A program made the position numbers and the translations under genes. The notes beneath the pieces were generated by a model that was given only the letters and a program-made list of their open reading frames with translations, ran no database searches and was not told where the DNA came from. From Patiria pectinifera (Eukaryota; Echinodermata; Asteroidea; Valvatida; Asterinidae): a stretch of 64,000 nt of DNA. The number at the start of each line of letters is the position of its first letter. The first letter of the stretch is position 1. Of this stretch, positions 12,791 through 22,569 are shown one piece after another. The stretch is from assembly GCA_029964075.1 (NCBI GenBank), contig CM057136.1, positions 11,656,001-11,720,000 of the forward strand. Direction: 5' to 3'.

Positions 12791-13870
12791 GGCAATATTG
12801 TAGCTTTTACAGCTCGATCGATTACTTTGTGTTCACTTCGTTCAGTACCGTTGTTATTTAAAACATTTGCTAGCCCGTAGATCAAGCTTGTTATATATCG
12901 CGGTCGGTTTGGACTCCCCAAAGTACATGTAAAGCTGCAGCAGTACCAGTCACTGAACGATTTGGAACAAGTTCGGCATTTATCTGTTGAATCGGCCACA
13001 TAAAGCAAAGTATAAACTTGTACATGAAACAATTTATGCAATAAGGGTCAACCATTTTCGGGGATTGTGTAGTTTAGCCCACCCCTGTGGGCGTAATCAC
13101 TTGCATTTTGTATTCTGATAATAAATGAGGTGCTTCAAATTAGTTATATTTTCGACCCCACACAATGTTCTCTTTAATTTGGGACAGTATTTTGAAGAAA
13201 AAGTAAATTTTTCTACCTGATTTTCCAGCTTTGAACTCACACACTCTTACATGTACCAGTTACCACCCACTGTTGCCATGAGAGTGTATGATGAGACCCC
13301 ATTCTCTGGCTGCTCATTTTAAAGTACCCCATTAATCCTCAAAAATAAAAAATCCCGTTCAGAAAAAAATTAAAAATCCATATCTGGCACATTCTGGCTA
13401 CCACCTCGCAACTTGTGGGTCTATATGTACAAGTCCACATTCTATGACAAAAATTTAAAAATTAATTTTCTAGCATTTTCTAGCTCCCATTTTTTAAAAT
13501 CAAGTACACAAGTCTTGTTAGAAGTTAAGTCCTAAATTTATTTTAGGAAAAAAGAGGCAATGTAAAATTAAAATTGCATCTTTAAATATCCGTTAGAAGT
13601 CATAGCTGAAACCAAGGGGGTGACTGTGGAGTTTAGGATCCGAGTTCCTATAACAGATGAAACATCTACCTTTAACTTTTTACTTTTGTCACGATTGGGT
13701 GTAGACAACATGTCAAAACCCATGTTTCTTAAGTGTAACTACTTTTTGCTCAAGTAAGGTGTCGTGTATCAATTTGTCAACACTGCCACTGGTCGAAATT
13801 TTGGTCTGTATTCTTTGTGAATAGAAAGGTTACATTTTTCAACTATAATAACGTGTCTTGTTTTTTTTAT

Positions 13871-13990
13871 GGTCTCGGACCATATTGGTCTCGGTCTCGG
13901 TCCGCCTTGAAGGGGCTGGTCTCGGTCTCGGTCTCGGTTTCGAATCTTCAGGTCTCGGTCTTGGTCTCGGTCTCGGACTATCCGGTCTCG
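13871..13990 (+). repeat. right subterminal (GGTCTC)n array
   Basis: Same hexamer and same strand orientation as the left array, ending where the right terminal inverted repeat begins. Interrupted by short unique spacers (for example near 13903-13918 and 13941-13950). Confidence 0.8.
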
Positions 13991-14010
13991 ACTACAACAC
14001 TGCCAACAGC

Positions 14011-15090
14011 ACCTACGTCGTCTATGGAGCCGCCAGTAATTTTTTGACCGTTGGGATTTTACGACTACATTGTACATGTGTAATGATGAATGGCTGGGTT
14101 TAGATTTATAAGACGCAAGGAAACATTGTGTATGTTTGTATTCGTATAAGACGCGTGGAAACATTCTCTATGTTCACCGAGCAATTTGTTCCCTCAACCT
14201 CTGCTGCTTTTGTTTATCTTTTCTTTACGAGCTTCTTTTTTTTCAGATTAGAATTCGGTTTTAGTGTGTCTCTCTAGCAAGACAGATACACACCATTTTC
14301 GATTTCCGCAGTGTTATCCGGACCTCAGTAATATTTGATTAAATGTCGTGCTTTCCTAGATAAACATATATTGGTCACTTAAATATACTAGAGAGTACTT
14401 TTTTAAGTTCTACGTTGTTATCAAGAATCTTTCGCAAAATTTTTAGAAGATAAGTATAAAAACAGTGGCGTCAACTAAGGTTCAAATTGAATATGACATT
14501 TAGCAGGCCTTATTGTCTGAAGGGGACACTGAGCTTTTTTAAAGTAGACATTTAACAAACAAACAAAATCATATTTGCGCCCCCCCCCCCCAATTCTGAT
14601 CTGGTCACAAGATGGCGGACAGTTATGCCACTGATAACAAAAACTAAGTTTGTATATCCTTTGATTTAGTCAATTGTAAGTGAAGACACGAATTCTTTTC
14701 AAACTCTTTTTATGAGTTCTTGAATTTTCTTCCAGACTGATGACCCTTAGCAACCCCCTCGTACTGTAGCCACTCCTACAATTTGCATGGGCTCAGCACT
14801 AGTGTGTCATGACCAGCGATCGGTAGTCTTTCCCTCCAGTGGGCAATCCGTCCGCTCGCGGGACTCCCGGGACTCAGATGCACAGTCCAAGGATGCTCTG
14901 CTACGCCAAACGTCAAGTAACGCCTCGAGCGAGTTCAGGGAGTGTTGGATTGAGCCTGCTAAGCAGCCTGCGGTGACAGAAAAGAACGTCCAATTGGTTA
15001 CAGGTTGGTCCTTTCTCAAAGAACTTCTAGACCTGTTTTTAAAACAACTACAAAACCATGAGATTAGGTCCTAATTTTGAACAAATTGTG
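14011..15090. other. intergenic or possible 5' exon region
   Basis: AT-rich to about 14735, including a C-tract at 14580-14591. A good acceptor-like sequence (TTTTCTTCCAG) ends at 14735 and is followed by about 270 bp of CpG-richer sequence with an ATG-led frame at 14787-15074 (95 codons; Ser/Arg/Asp-rich, no known domain). A stop occurs in frame 4 codons after the acceptor-like AG, so if transcribed the exon would be at least partly untranslated. It could be a distal 5' exon of the PRKG gene, but nothing proves it. Confidence 0.25.
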
Positions 15091-15092
15091 TA

Positions 15093-15536
15093 TGTGCAGA
15101 TACTCCGAAGCCTTGGCCCCATCCCCTATGATTGTCATTTAATTTCAGTCACGTATCAATGCAAAATTATTGTCAATTGATCACAGCAACATTTTTGGAC
15201 ACTGTGACCAACTTAATTCCATGCCTTAATCCGTTTCAGTGCTGTTTTATGTAATCTGTGTAAAATCCTGCATTTTGTGAAACAAAACAGGCTGATGTGG
15301 TTTGGGATTGGAATCATTTGCCCTTGAGCATTAAACTGAGGTCTTGCCATGACTGGTAGCCGGGCAAATTATTCCAATCCCAATTGCACCCCTTTTTTAC
15401 AACACGAAGGATTTTACACAGCTTACTTAACAAGGAACTTGACCACAGGGTCCAAAATGTTGTTGTGATCAATACGTGACTGAAATTAAATGAAACTCAT
15501 AAGGGTTGAGGCCAAGGCTTGAGAGTATCTGCACAA
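15093..15536. mobile_element. large foldback element, about 440 bp
   Basis: The left arm starts near TGTGCAGATACTC (15094) and runs through CAAGCC/GAAGCC, TTTAATTTCAGTCACGTAT, ATCACAGCAACATTTT and GGGATTGGAAT. The right arm is the reverse complement, ending GAGTATCTGCACAA at 15536. The arms are about 200 bp, imperfect, and separated by a short loop near 15320-15360. There is no coding capacity. This is a typical long-TIR or foldback MITE; superfamily unresolved. Confidence 0.8.
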
Positions 15537-15609
15537 CCAAAGCATTTTAAAATTTACCTCATGGTTTTGCAGTTACTTTAATATACTGTTATGCAGTTAC
15601 TGGTGTAAG

Positions 15610-17015
15610 GCCGGTTGAGATTCTGAAATGTTTCCGGTGATACTCTAGAATATTGCCAGTACATACCCTGGGATATTGCTTGTTAAGACTGTTGAATGTT
15701 GCCGGTTTAGACTCTGGGATGTTGCCGGTTTAGACTCTCGATGGTGCCGGTTCATAGTCTGGGATATGTCGGTTCATAATCTTTGATAGTGCCGGTTCAT
15801 AGTCTCGGATGTTGCCGGTTCATACCCTGGGATGTTGCCGGTTCATACCCTGGGATGTTGCCGGTTCATATACTCTGCGATATGGCCGGTTCATTTTCTG
15901 GGATGTATTGCCAGTTTGTAATCTGGAATATTGCCGGTTTAAAGCTGAAATATTTCCAGTTTATGTTGCCGGTTCACACTCTATAATGTTACCGGTTCAT
16001 CATGCCCTGTGATGTTGCTGGTTCATATACTCTGCGATATATATAGCCGGTTCATTTTCTGGGATGTATTGCCGGTGAAGCGTGAATTTACGTTTCTATG
16101 ACATTCGGACTCATTGGTAATACCGCGCATCCGTAAGTATGGTAATTAGGAAAGTGACCGGTCACGTGAGAGGGATTAACCAATAATAGGGAAAAGGGGT
16201 CCGATTTTCATAGGAGTCGGATTTTCATGTGACACCGGTTTGTAATCTCGAATATTGCCGGTTTAACCCTGGAATATTTCCAGTTTATACCCTGGGATTT
16301 TGCTGGTTCAGACTGTCTAGTATTGCCGGTTTAAACTCTGGTATAATGTCGGTCACGTTCTGCAAGCATGGGATATTGCCAGTTCATAATTTGGGATATT
16401 GCCTGTTCTACCCTGGAATATTGCCAATTCATATTGTGGGATATTGCCGGTTCATACTCTGGGATGTGGCCGGTTAACAGCCTGGGATATGGCCGGTTAA
16501 TAGTCTGAGATATTGCCAGCTCGTAGTCTGGGATATCGCCAGTTCATAGTCTGGGATATTGCCAGTTCATACTCTGGGATGCAGCCGGTTCATAATCTGG
16601 AATATTGCCAGTTTAAACCGGCCGGTTCAAACTGTTGAGTGCTGCCGGTTAAGACTCTGATATTTTACGGTTCATGTCAGTCAAGAGTCAAGACCCTGGA
16701 ATAGTAACGGCAGGCTCTTGGATGCTGCGGATGCTGAGGATTTAGACTCTTGCAAACTGTTTTCTGGACCCTTGGATGTTGTCAGTTAGAATTATTATTG
16801 CCGGATCAGACTTTCGAAAATTGTCGATTCAGACTGCTGGAACATTGTCGGCTCAGACTCGGGGATGTTGCCGTTTTTAACACTGACATAATATTGCCGG
16901 ATCATATCAGGATCAGATTATGTGAAATTACTGGTTTTATACTCTACGATATTGCCGGTTCAGACCTATACGTTATTGCCGGTATAAAGACAGGACTGGA
17001 GTATTGTCGATCTAT
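15610..17015. repeat. 23-bp minisatellite, about 1.4 kb
   Basis: The unit is approximately GATRTTGCCGGTTCATA plus YYCTGG, 22-23 bp, reiterated in long but diverged order. The most homogeneous part is 15790-15870, where the period is exactly 23 bp. Because 23 is not a multiple of 3 and the unit lacks stops, all three + frames stay open and give a 23-residue repeat peptide; these frames are not genes. The array is interrupted at about 16076-16229. It lies 2.7-4.1 kb upstream of the PRKG coding exon. Confidence 0.9.
16076..16229. other. non-repeat island inside the 23-bp minisatellite
   Basis: This 150-bp block lacks the GCCGGTTCATA word. It holds the perfect palindrome GTGACCGGTCAC overlapping an E-box (CACGTG), and the word CCGATTTTCATAGGAGTC followed by a near copy. 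It may be an insertion or a remnant of the pre-array sequence. Confidence 0.5.
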
Positions 17016-17049
17016 GCTTGACATCATAATTATCATAACAAGAATTTAG

Positions 17050-17870
17050 GTGACTTTTGCTTTCCGCAATTTAAATGCCAAAACTGCAGTGCACGGTGGC
17101 GCTCACAGATACAAAATATGATGTCAGTAGGCACGAAAAATAATTATACGGAAACGAATAAACCTATTGAAGCGCATTTCAAAATACTGTGGGAGGAAGG
17201 AAGCCTCTGTTTTCTTCAAAAATTAAACATTTAAATGCATGTTGCAGCTTCCTCAGTATTTTATCGTGACTGATCCCCTCTCCCCATCCCATACCCAGCG
17301 TCCAAGACCCTGCAGATGCAACAGCGCTGTCCCGCCTCCAGCCTTTCATTCGCTGCTGGTTTCCCGGACTTCCTCGGTGCAAAGCCATTAAGACTCTTAT
17401 CCGCATCATTATCGTCTCCCTTGGGAATTCACTCCTGTCCATTAAGAAACGGCGGACCGAGGCCTCCTTATGGCCCCGTGGCCTTGGAGTTCGCGCTCTT
17501 CTTGCCCTGTGTGCGTGGCTTGTGCGTGACTGCAAAGGCCAAACAAGTGTTCATGTTCTTCCTGGAGGGCATCGGCAACAAGAGCATTTATTGATACGAT
17601 AATTTTGCAGTTTCATGCATTCAAGATATTTATCTTGTGTTGCTACTGATTTGCATGGCTTCAACGTTTACACTAATTGCCATATTATTGCAGTTATTGG
17701 CTTTTATGATAATTAATTTGCAGTCGGCGCCATTGATAAACTCACCTCGTAACGTCAGGGGCTAGGCTTGTGGTTAACATCTTTACTAGCATCTGCAGCA
17801 GTAAGACAGTGGCAAAAATATTGAAGAATATACAGAAGTCAGACACCATTTTTCTGATTGATCATCTGTG
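17050..17870. other. intergenic; GC-richer patch at 17280-17560 with open frames on both strands
   Basis: Both strands carry frames of 90-118 codons across 17179-17594, with no recognisable domain. Base composition differs from the flanks, so it could be an unrecognised exon or conserved non-coding DNA. No confident splice pair was found. Confidence 0.3.
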
Positions 17871-18015
17871 AATAAGCCTCTGTACCGATGACGTCACACT
17901 TTGTTTACACGCGCACTTTCCTATGGAGCCAGTGGGGACCCACGGTCCACTGAGCACCACCGTAGGAAAACACACACGAAAACAAAGTGTGACGTCATCA
18001 GTACAGAGGCTTATT
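17871..18015. mobile_element. 145-bp near-perfect palindromic MITE carrying CRE sites
   Basis: AATAAGCCTCTGTAC at 17871 is answered by GTACAGAGGCTTATT ending at 18015. The arms stay paired, with few mismatches, through the CRE-like TGACGTCA in each arm and CACACTTTGTTT, and into the centre (TTTCCTA versus TAGGAAA). Nearly the whole element is one hairpin. Each arm brings one perfect CREB/ATF-type octamer about 1.7 kb upstream of the PRKG exon. Confidence 0.85.
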
Positions 18016-18900
18016 ACATTCGACAAAGACGACAATCGGTAGATAATTTGCGACTGCGGGATTTTTGTCCCGCGGAAATGTGTAAGGGCGCCCTCTTGGG
18101 GTAAAAAAACTTTGGTATTTTTCTGTGTGCAGTACGGAGATATCAATGGCACGGAGTTTATGGCGGCGTCAGCTTGTCGAGAACGTGTGAAGGTTTCTCA
18201 CATGGACAGAGACCAGAGTATTTATTTTAGATGATAATTCGTCAACACATAAAATGAAAGCAATGTTGGTGCCTCAGTATGAAAAAAAGGAATGATTGAA
18301 ACGTATTCAGTCAGCGCGAGCTTTTAACACTAATTATAACTGTATCGATGCATTACGGGGCATTCGTAAAAATTACTCAAGTTCATGAATTAATTGGCTA
18401 ACGTTAGATTTTGTAAAGCAAAATTTACCAAGTGATGACAGAGATAATTTCGTAGAGATTTGTGTCTTACATAATTGTTATTCTTGTATTTTCTCAAACA
18501 TCTTTCGTATAATAATTGACCTTCTGTAATTACCTGAATGTACACTTTGCAATATGTAAATAAATGTTGAGATGAATTGATGTGTTTCATTGTTTTTAAT
18601 TATGTTGTACCGGTAGGCTTATATCACAAATTTTCAATTAAAAAAGCCAGGGGTCTCCATCAATAATTCTTTGGACATTATGCCTATGATACCGTTAGGC
18701 CTAAGCGTTCACGACTCAACTATTTTCTGGATGGTTTGAGACCTTTGATCGAGGACGGAAGAGAGTATCTTTACGAAAAACAAAATATGCCTAAATTGTA
18801 TTTAACTTGAACTGAAAAGGTAAAAAAAATCCTCCCTGGGTAAACGTGTTCAGTATAATTTCTTTCATTGTTTTTTTGCTGTTGGCAAATGAATTAAAAC
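18016..18900. other. upstream flank of the PRKG promoter region, no gene seen
   Basis: Mostly AT-rich. A CpG-richer patch at 18050-18190 has only short frames. No repeat shared with the rest of the window was recognised. Confidence 0.45.
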
Positions 18901-19661
18901 GCCGTAGAGACTGGGTTGTATCATATTATGCGCGACGTGCGTGCGTGTGAATAGCGCCCGCATTTGCGCTCCCGGAAATTGATAAGAAATTCTAGATTAT
19001 TGGCCGGTGCTAGCAGTTAGCAACCAGCGTTTTGTTGAGAACCGGATCTCCGATGCATGCACTCGCTATGCTGGAATCATAAATCTAGAATGCGAGATAT
19101 ACAGAGCTGAACTTTGAGTTACTTGCACGGGGGTAGTCAGGCTATGGTAACTCCACGGGGTTCCGATTTTGGATGTGTACGTGACGTGGGCGCACACCTA
19201 CCTCCATTATTGCTTGGTACTCATGTGTGACTTCGGTGGGGCTCGACTCCCATTCCCAAATAACACACGCAACCGGTCATTGCACGGTGATCTGACGATG
19301 ATGTGGTGTGTGGAATGCACCACGCTGTGTGCATTGTGAAGCTTCTTTCGGAGTTGTACGGGTGTCTAAATATATATATTACCCAGATCTCGTAATTCTC
19401 GCCAGATCACTAGCCTCCGAGGCGCGGCCCGCCAAATCGACGGGTTGTTTTGGCAGCTAGGACTGCACAGGTGTCTTCTCGGGAAACACCACAGCGGATC
19501 CGTCAGTAGCAGGTGCTAGTCGATCGGAAGCTTGTTGTGTTGACCGCAACTTCGAGTGTGCTGCTAACTTTGGAATCTTTACTATCGTGTGTGACTGTAC
19601 AGTACAAGTTTTTTGGGTTGGCTTATTTTCTCAAAACGTGTGTGTACCTGTGTTGTTGCAG
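18900..19661 (+). promoter_or_regulatory. probable promoter and 5' UTR region of the PRKG-like gene
   Basis: CpG density rises from about 18930 to 19500 relative to the AT-rich surroundings. A TATA-like stretch (CTAAATATATATATT) ends at 19380, about 340 bp upstream of the inferred start codon. Potential donors at CAG|GTGTCT (after 19468) or CAG|GTGCTA (after about 19510) could splice to the acceptor TGTTGTTGCAG ending at 19661, leaving a short UTR intron. Transcription start and UTR splicing are inference. Confidence 0.35.
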
Positions 19662-19720
19662 GAATTTTGCTGGGCGACTGCGGAGTCCCCGGCCCCACCG
19701 GTACCAGCAACGACAACATC
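19662..19720 (+). other. probable 5' UTR part of the PRKG exon
   Basis: Lies between the acceptor-like AG at 19660-19661 and the inferred start codon. It is in frame with the kinase peptide without stops, so it could alternatively encode an N-terminal extension (residues such as LLGDCGVPGPTGTS). Confidence 0.4.
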
Positions 19721-20001
19721 ATGGGCAGCCTGACCGAGCTGCAGAAGGCGCTACGCCAAAAAGATGAGCGCATCAGGCACCTCGAGGACCTGCTCCGGCA
19801 GCGGGATGAGCATGTCACGGAGCTCCAGTCCAAACTGGACAAGTTCCAGTCGGTCCTGCCCACCTCGCCCTCCTTGGTCAACCTGATGGGGCGCACGCCT
19901 CGCATCAAGAGGGCTTTGGGTATCTCGGCCGAGCCCCAGGCCCTTAGGTCGGCCAAGGAGATGGCCGCTCAAGAGTTCAAGAAGTACCCCAAGTCGAAAG
20001 G
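19721..20001 (+). CDS. PRKG1-like: first coding exon of a cGMP-dependent protein kinase (PKG I / foraging-like)
   Basis: Encodes the regulatory N-terminus of a cGMP-activated Ser/Thr kinase. The ATG at 19721 is chosen because the peptide start, MGSLTELQKAL, parallels the start of the vertebrate PKG I beta isoform (from memory). Residues 4-46 form a leucine/isoleucine zipper with L4, L11, I18, L25, V32, L39 and L46 at exact seven-residue spacing; this helix dimerises PKG and selects anchoring partners. Residues 61-72 hold the basic, pseudosubstrate-like autoinhibitory segment with the conserved ISAEP at 68-72. YPKS at 89-92 matches the junction before the first cGMP-binding domain. The exon ends after 93 codons plus two bases at a strong donor, GTAAGT (20002). 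An acceptor-like TGTTGTTGCAG ends at 19661, and the frame is open across it, so a longer N-terminal isoform is possible. The cGMP-binding and kinase exons are not in the window. Confidence 0.93.
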
Positions 20002-20836
20002 GTAAGTTCTCAATTATGTTCTTATTTTGTTTATTTATTTTATATTATTTTGGTGTTCGTTACAATTTTTTTACCATTTTCCAATCACCATTTTCCACCA
20101 AATATTATTTTGAGGTTCGGTTATTTCTATAAACTAAATAATTTTGATTTTGGACTGAGTGAGACCAACGGTATTCATTTTACTTAACCACTAAGGTGAT
20201 GTCCAGAAAATGATTTTACTTCCTTGCATTGTTTTCAGCACAAAAGTTAAAAATTGTTGTTCCCTATGTTGAGTTTAAAAGTTACTGTTGTTGCTTTGTT
20301 AATTATGAAATTAACCGTTTTCAGTTCTAAAGTTAATACTGTTTGGTTTTAAGTTACTGTTCTTGCATTTTTAATTATGAATTCACTGTTTTTACAAATT
20401 TCACTATTGTTTACAACTTTACACCATATTCATACTCATACTAGCAATTGTCTACTGTGGCGAAAAACTTCAAGTGATATGAAATTGAAAAAAAAAGCAA
20501 ATCTGTCAATGAGGTAAATAACCAATGTGCTTTTTTTCAATAAAAACTTCTTAGACTATTTTTACAAAATTAAAGTCGTTAAATTTTATGAAACATGACA
20601 CTTGACAGCCAGCAATACATGGGGTCAACTTTATAAAGGTGCTGGTACATGTATTTAGTGTGAAAAAAAAAAATTGAAGAGAAATGCTTGTAAAAGTTTA
20701 ATGCCAAGGCCCTGGAGATTATGATAATGTTGTAGCAAATTAATTTTGCAGTTATCAGATCTATAGGCAAAATCCATTGAATTCATCATTTTCTGTAGGT
20801 CTACGTGATCAATGGAGTTAAACTTCAGCTGCTTTT
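20002..20836 (+). other. start of the long first intron of the PRKG-like gene
   Basis: Begins with the donor GTAAGT and turns AT-rich at once. At 20209-20405 there is a weak tandem repeat with period 72 bp (GTTACTGTTSTTGC at 20281 and 20353, followed each time by TTAATTATGAA). No coding signal. Confidence 0.6.
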
Positions 20837-21195
20837 TCACCCACCTTTCCAAATCCCCCAAAATCGTCTTTGCAAAATGGAGGATTTGGCAGGATTGAGG
20901 CTATAGGCCCCTATGGCAACGATTTGTGACTGATTTTGGAGGATGCACTGTGTAAAGGTCTTGGGCTTGTGATGATTATAGCTCAGCCGTGCATACATTT
21001 ACATGTAGGCCAAGATTATACTTGAAATCCTCCGCACTGCTCCAGCTGGTGTCACTGGCTCTGCCTTATAACATAACAGTGATTGCTGGAGGATTTCGCA
21101 GGATTGAGGCAATTAATGGTCACCCCTCCAATGACTACGTTCAAGATATAATGAAGGATTTTGCAGGATTGAGGCTGTATGAAATGTTTACATGG
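20837..21195 (+). mobile_element. AATCC-word repeat element, copy 1
   Basis: Begins near ACCTTTCCAAATCC. It contains several copies of the word GGATTTTGCAGGATTGAGG (variants at 20881-20902, 21089-21110 and 21153-21174) and the diagnostic stretch GATGCACTGTGTAAAGGTCTT (split here by position, 20943-20963). It aligns over about 350 bp with the inverted copy at 37.1-37.4 kb and partly with 60.1 kb. Frames inside are incidental. Confidence 0.75.
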
Positions 21196-22030
21196 AGGCA
21201 AAAGTGCCAGGGTATTAGGGTACAAACTTACACAACTTATTACCTAGAAGCAGTCTTCCTCGCCAAAAGCTTTTTAATCTTCCAAGGTGCTTTACAATTA
21301 CCTACCATCATTCAACCTGGTGAATACGATACGTAATGGATTAATTATAGCCACCTTGCGCAAGTTATCTTCCTTTTTTTTAACACAGTTCACATCAATA
21401 ATTTCTTTCCAGCTAGCATATTTTCCCCATGTTCAAAACATTCCATTACTCGAAATTGCTTAGGGATTACTTACTGATCTCAGAGCTGCACTACGTGTTA
21501 AAAGCCATTGGAAAAAAAAATAATTTGCCAGGATTTTAGTTTCAAACATAATGTATATTTTGTTTGATAAATCATCAATAGTTCTGTTCTGTGTGATCAA
21601 GATTTATTGCATGAATTATGATACCTGTTAACTGTTACTTTTGATGCCATTAACTTTTTGTGCACATCAAATAACAAATTTTGAAAACCGGATTTCAATC
21701 TTGATACTGCATGTATTTGCGCACATTTGTGTTTATAGCTCCATGGTTTGACATGGGTATAGCTTTAGGCTTTGATACTGCTACCGAATCTAACAGCATT
21801 CCAAAATGTAATGATAATATTTATGGGTTGCTATTTTGCAAATTGTACGCACGTCAAGACAACAGCATATAAACAAGTTTACATCCGTGAAACATACATT
21901 GCAGGAATCATGTCTGTGCCTGAATCGTACATATCGCAACCATATCCTCCATGTGTGTATTCCTAACGACTAACAATACTTCAACTCAAGTGTACATGTA
22001 TAATGAAACAATTTCCTGTACCCGCTTAAA
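21196..22030. other. intronic, no feature recognised
   Basis: AT-rich with short open frames only; no repeat shared with other parts of the window was noticed. Confidence 0.5.
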
Positions 22031-22569
22031 TTAAAGGTACTGTACAACATTTGCAAACATCAAAAAACAAAACTGCCTAATTATTATGAAAAACCTTATT
22101 TGACTGTAAATAATAGTCTCAAGCATTCTGTGAAATCATGGCACCTGGTGTGCTCATGATTTTTCAATAAAAGTGGAATTTTGGTATCTTGCAACCATGG
22201 TCGGCCGACTATCGTTGAAAAAACTTTTTTCAAACTCTTCCCCCAATTTACCAAATTTTGTTAGTCCACATTTTGTTTGCAATCGGTACGTTACATGTAC
22301 ATTGATCTGTGAATGGTGCAAGCCAGCTAGTCAGGTTCCCTGACCCGACAATTCCCGGACGTCTTTAAATTGCTGTGTTTCGTCTGAAGTAGGGTCAGAG
22401 AACCAGACGACAAGAACCGCATTTTTGCCCTGATTTTTCTGCGCCTAGTATGAACACAAAACATTAAACGGATAAGTGTAACAATATTTTCTGTAAAATA
22501 CTAACCCCAAATCTATTCATTTCTGAAAATTACAGCAAAAAACACAAATGTTGCATATAAACAGGTTAA
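22031..22569. mobile_element. TTAA-flanked Kolobok/T2-like MITE, copy 1
   Basis: TTAA at 22031-22034 and 22566-22569 flank a 531-bp body that begins AGGTACTGTACAACATTTGC. It is colinear with the copies at 28.3 and 39.4 kb. Central landmarks are a CGGCCGA dyad region and an inverted pair, GGTTCCCTGAC versus GGTCAGAGAACC, that can form a stem. The right end is more diverged than in the other copies. No coding capacity. Confidence 0.75.

Larger units (their letters stand above)
12613..14010. mobile_element. complete non-autonomous hAT-like DNA transposon with 8-bp target duplication
   Basis: The 8-bp direct repeat CCAACAGC lies at 12613-12620 and again at 14003-14010. Exactly inside it are terminal inverted repeats: the left end starts CAGTGTTGTAG at 12621, and the right end finishes CTACAACACTG at 14002. 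Both continue into a shared TCGAGACCGG-type subterminal part. The element body is 1382 bp. An 8-bp duplication with a CAGTG-type terminus is the established signature of the hAT superfamily. Next to each end is an array of the hexamer GGTCTC (about 12632-12790 and 13871-13990), both reading the same way on the + strand. The centre (12800-13870) is AT-rich with no transposase frame, so it would depend on an autonomous relative. Frames at 12586-13041 and 13769-14164 come from the hexamer arrays. Confidence 0.88.

Noticed and set aside
12586..13041. 151-codon minus-strand frame with Arg-Pro repeats
   Set aside because: Produced by the GGTCTC hexamer array of the hAT-like element.
15783..16477. 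Overlapping + strand frames with peptide repeats such as LPVHTLGCCRF
   Set aside because: They are translations of the 23-bp minisatellite in successive frames; no independent coding evidence.
20655..20861. 68-codon minus-strand frame next to the first intron repeat
   Set aside because: Overlaps poly-A/T tracts and the edge of the AATCC-word element; no family recognised.
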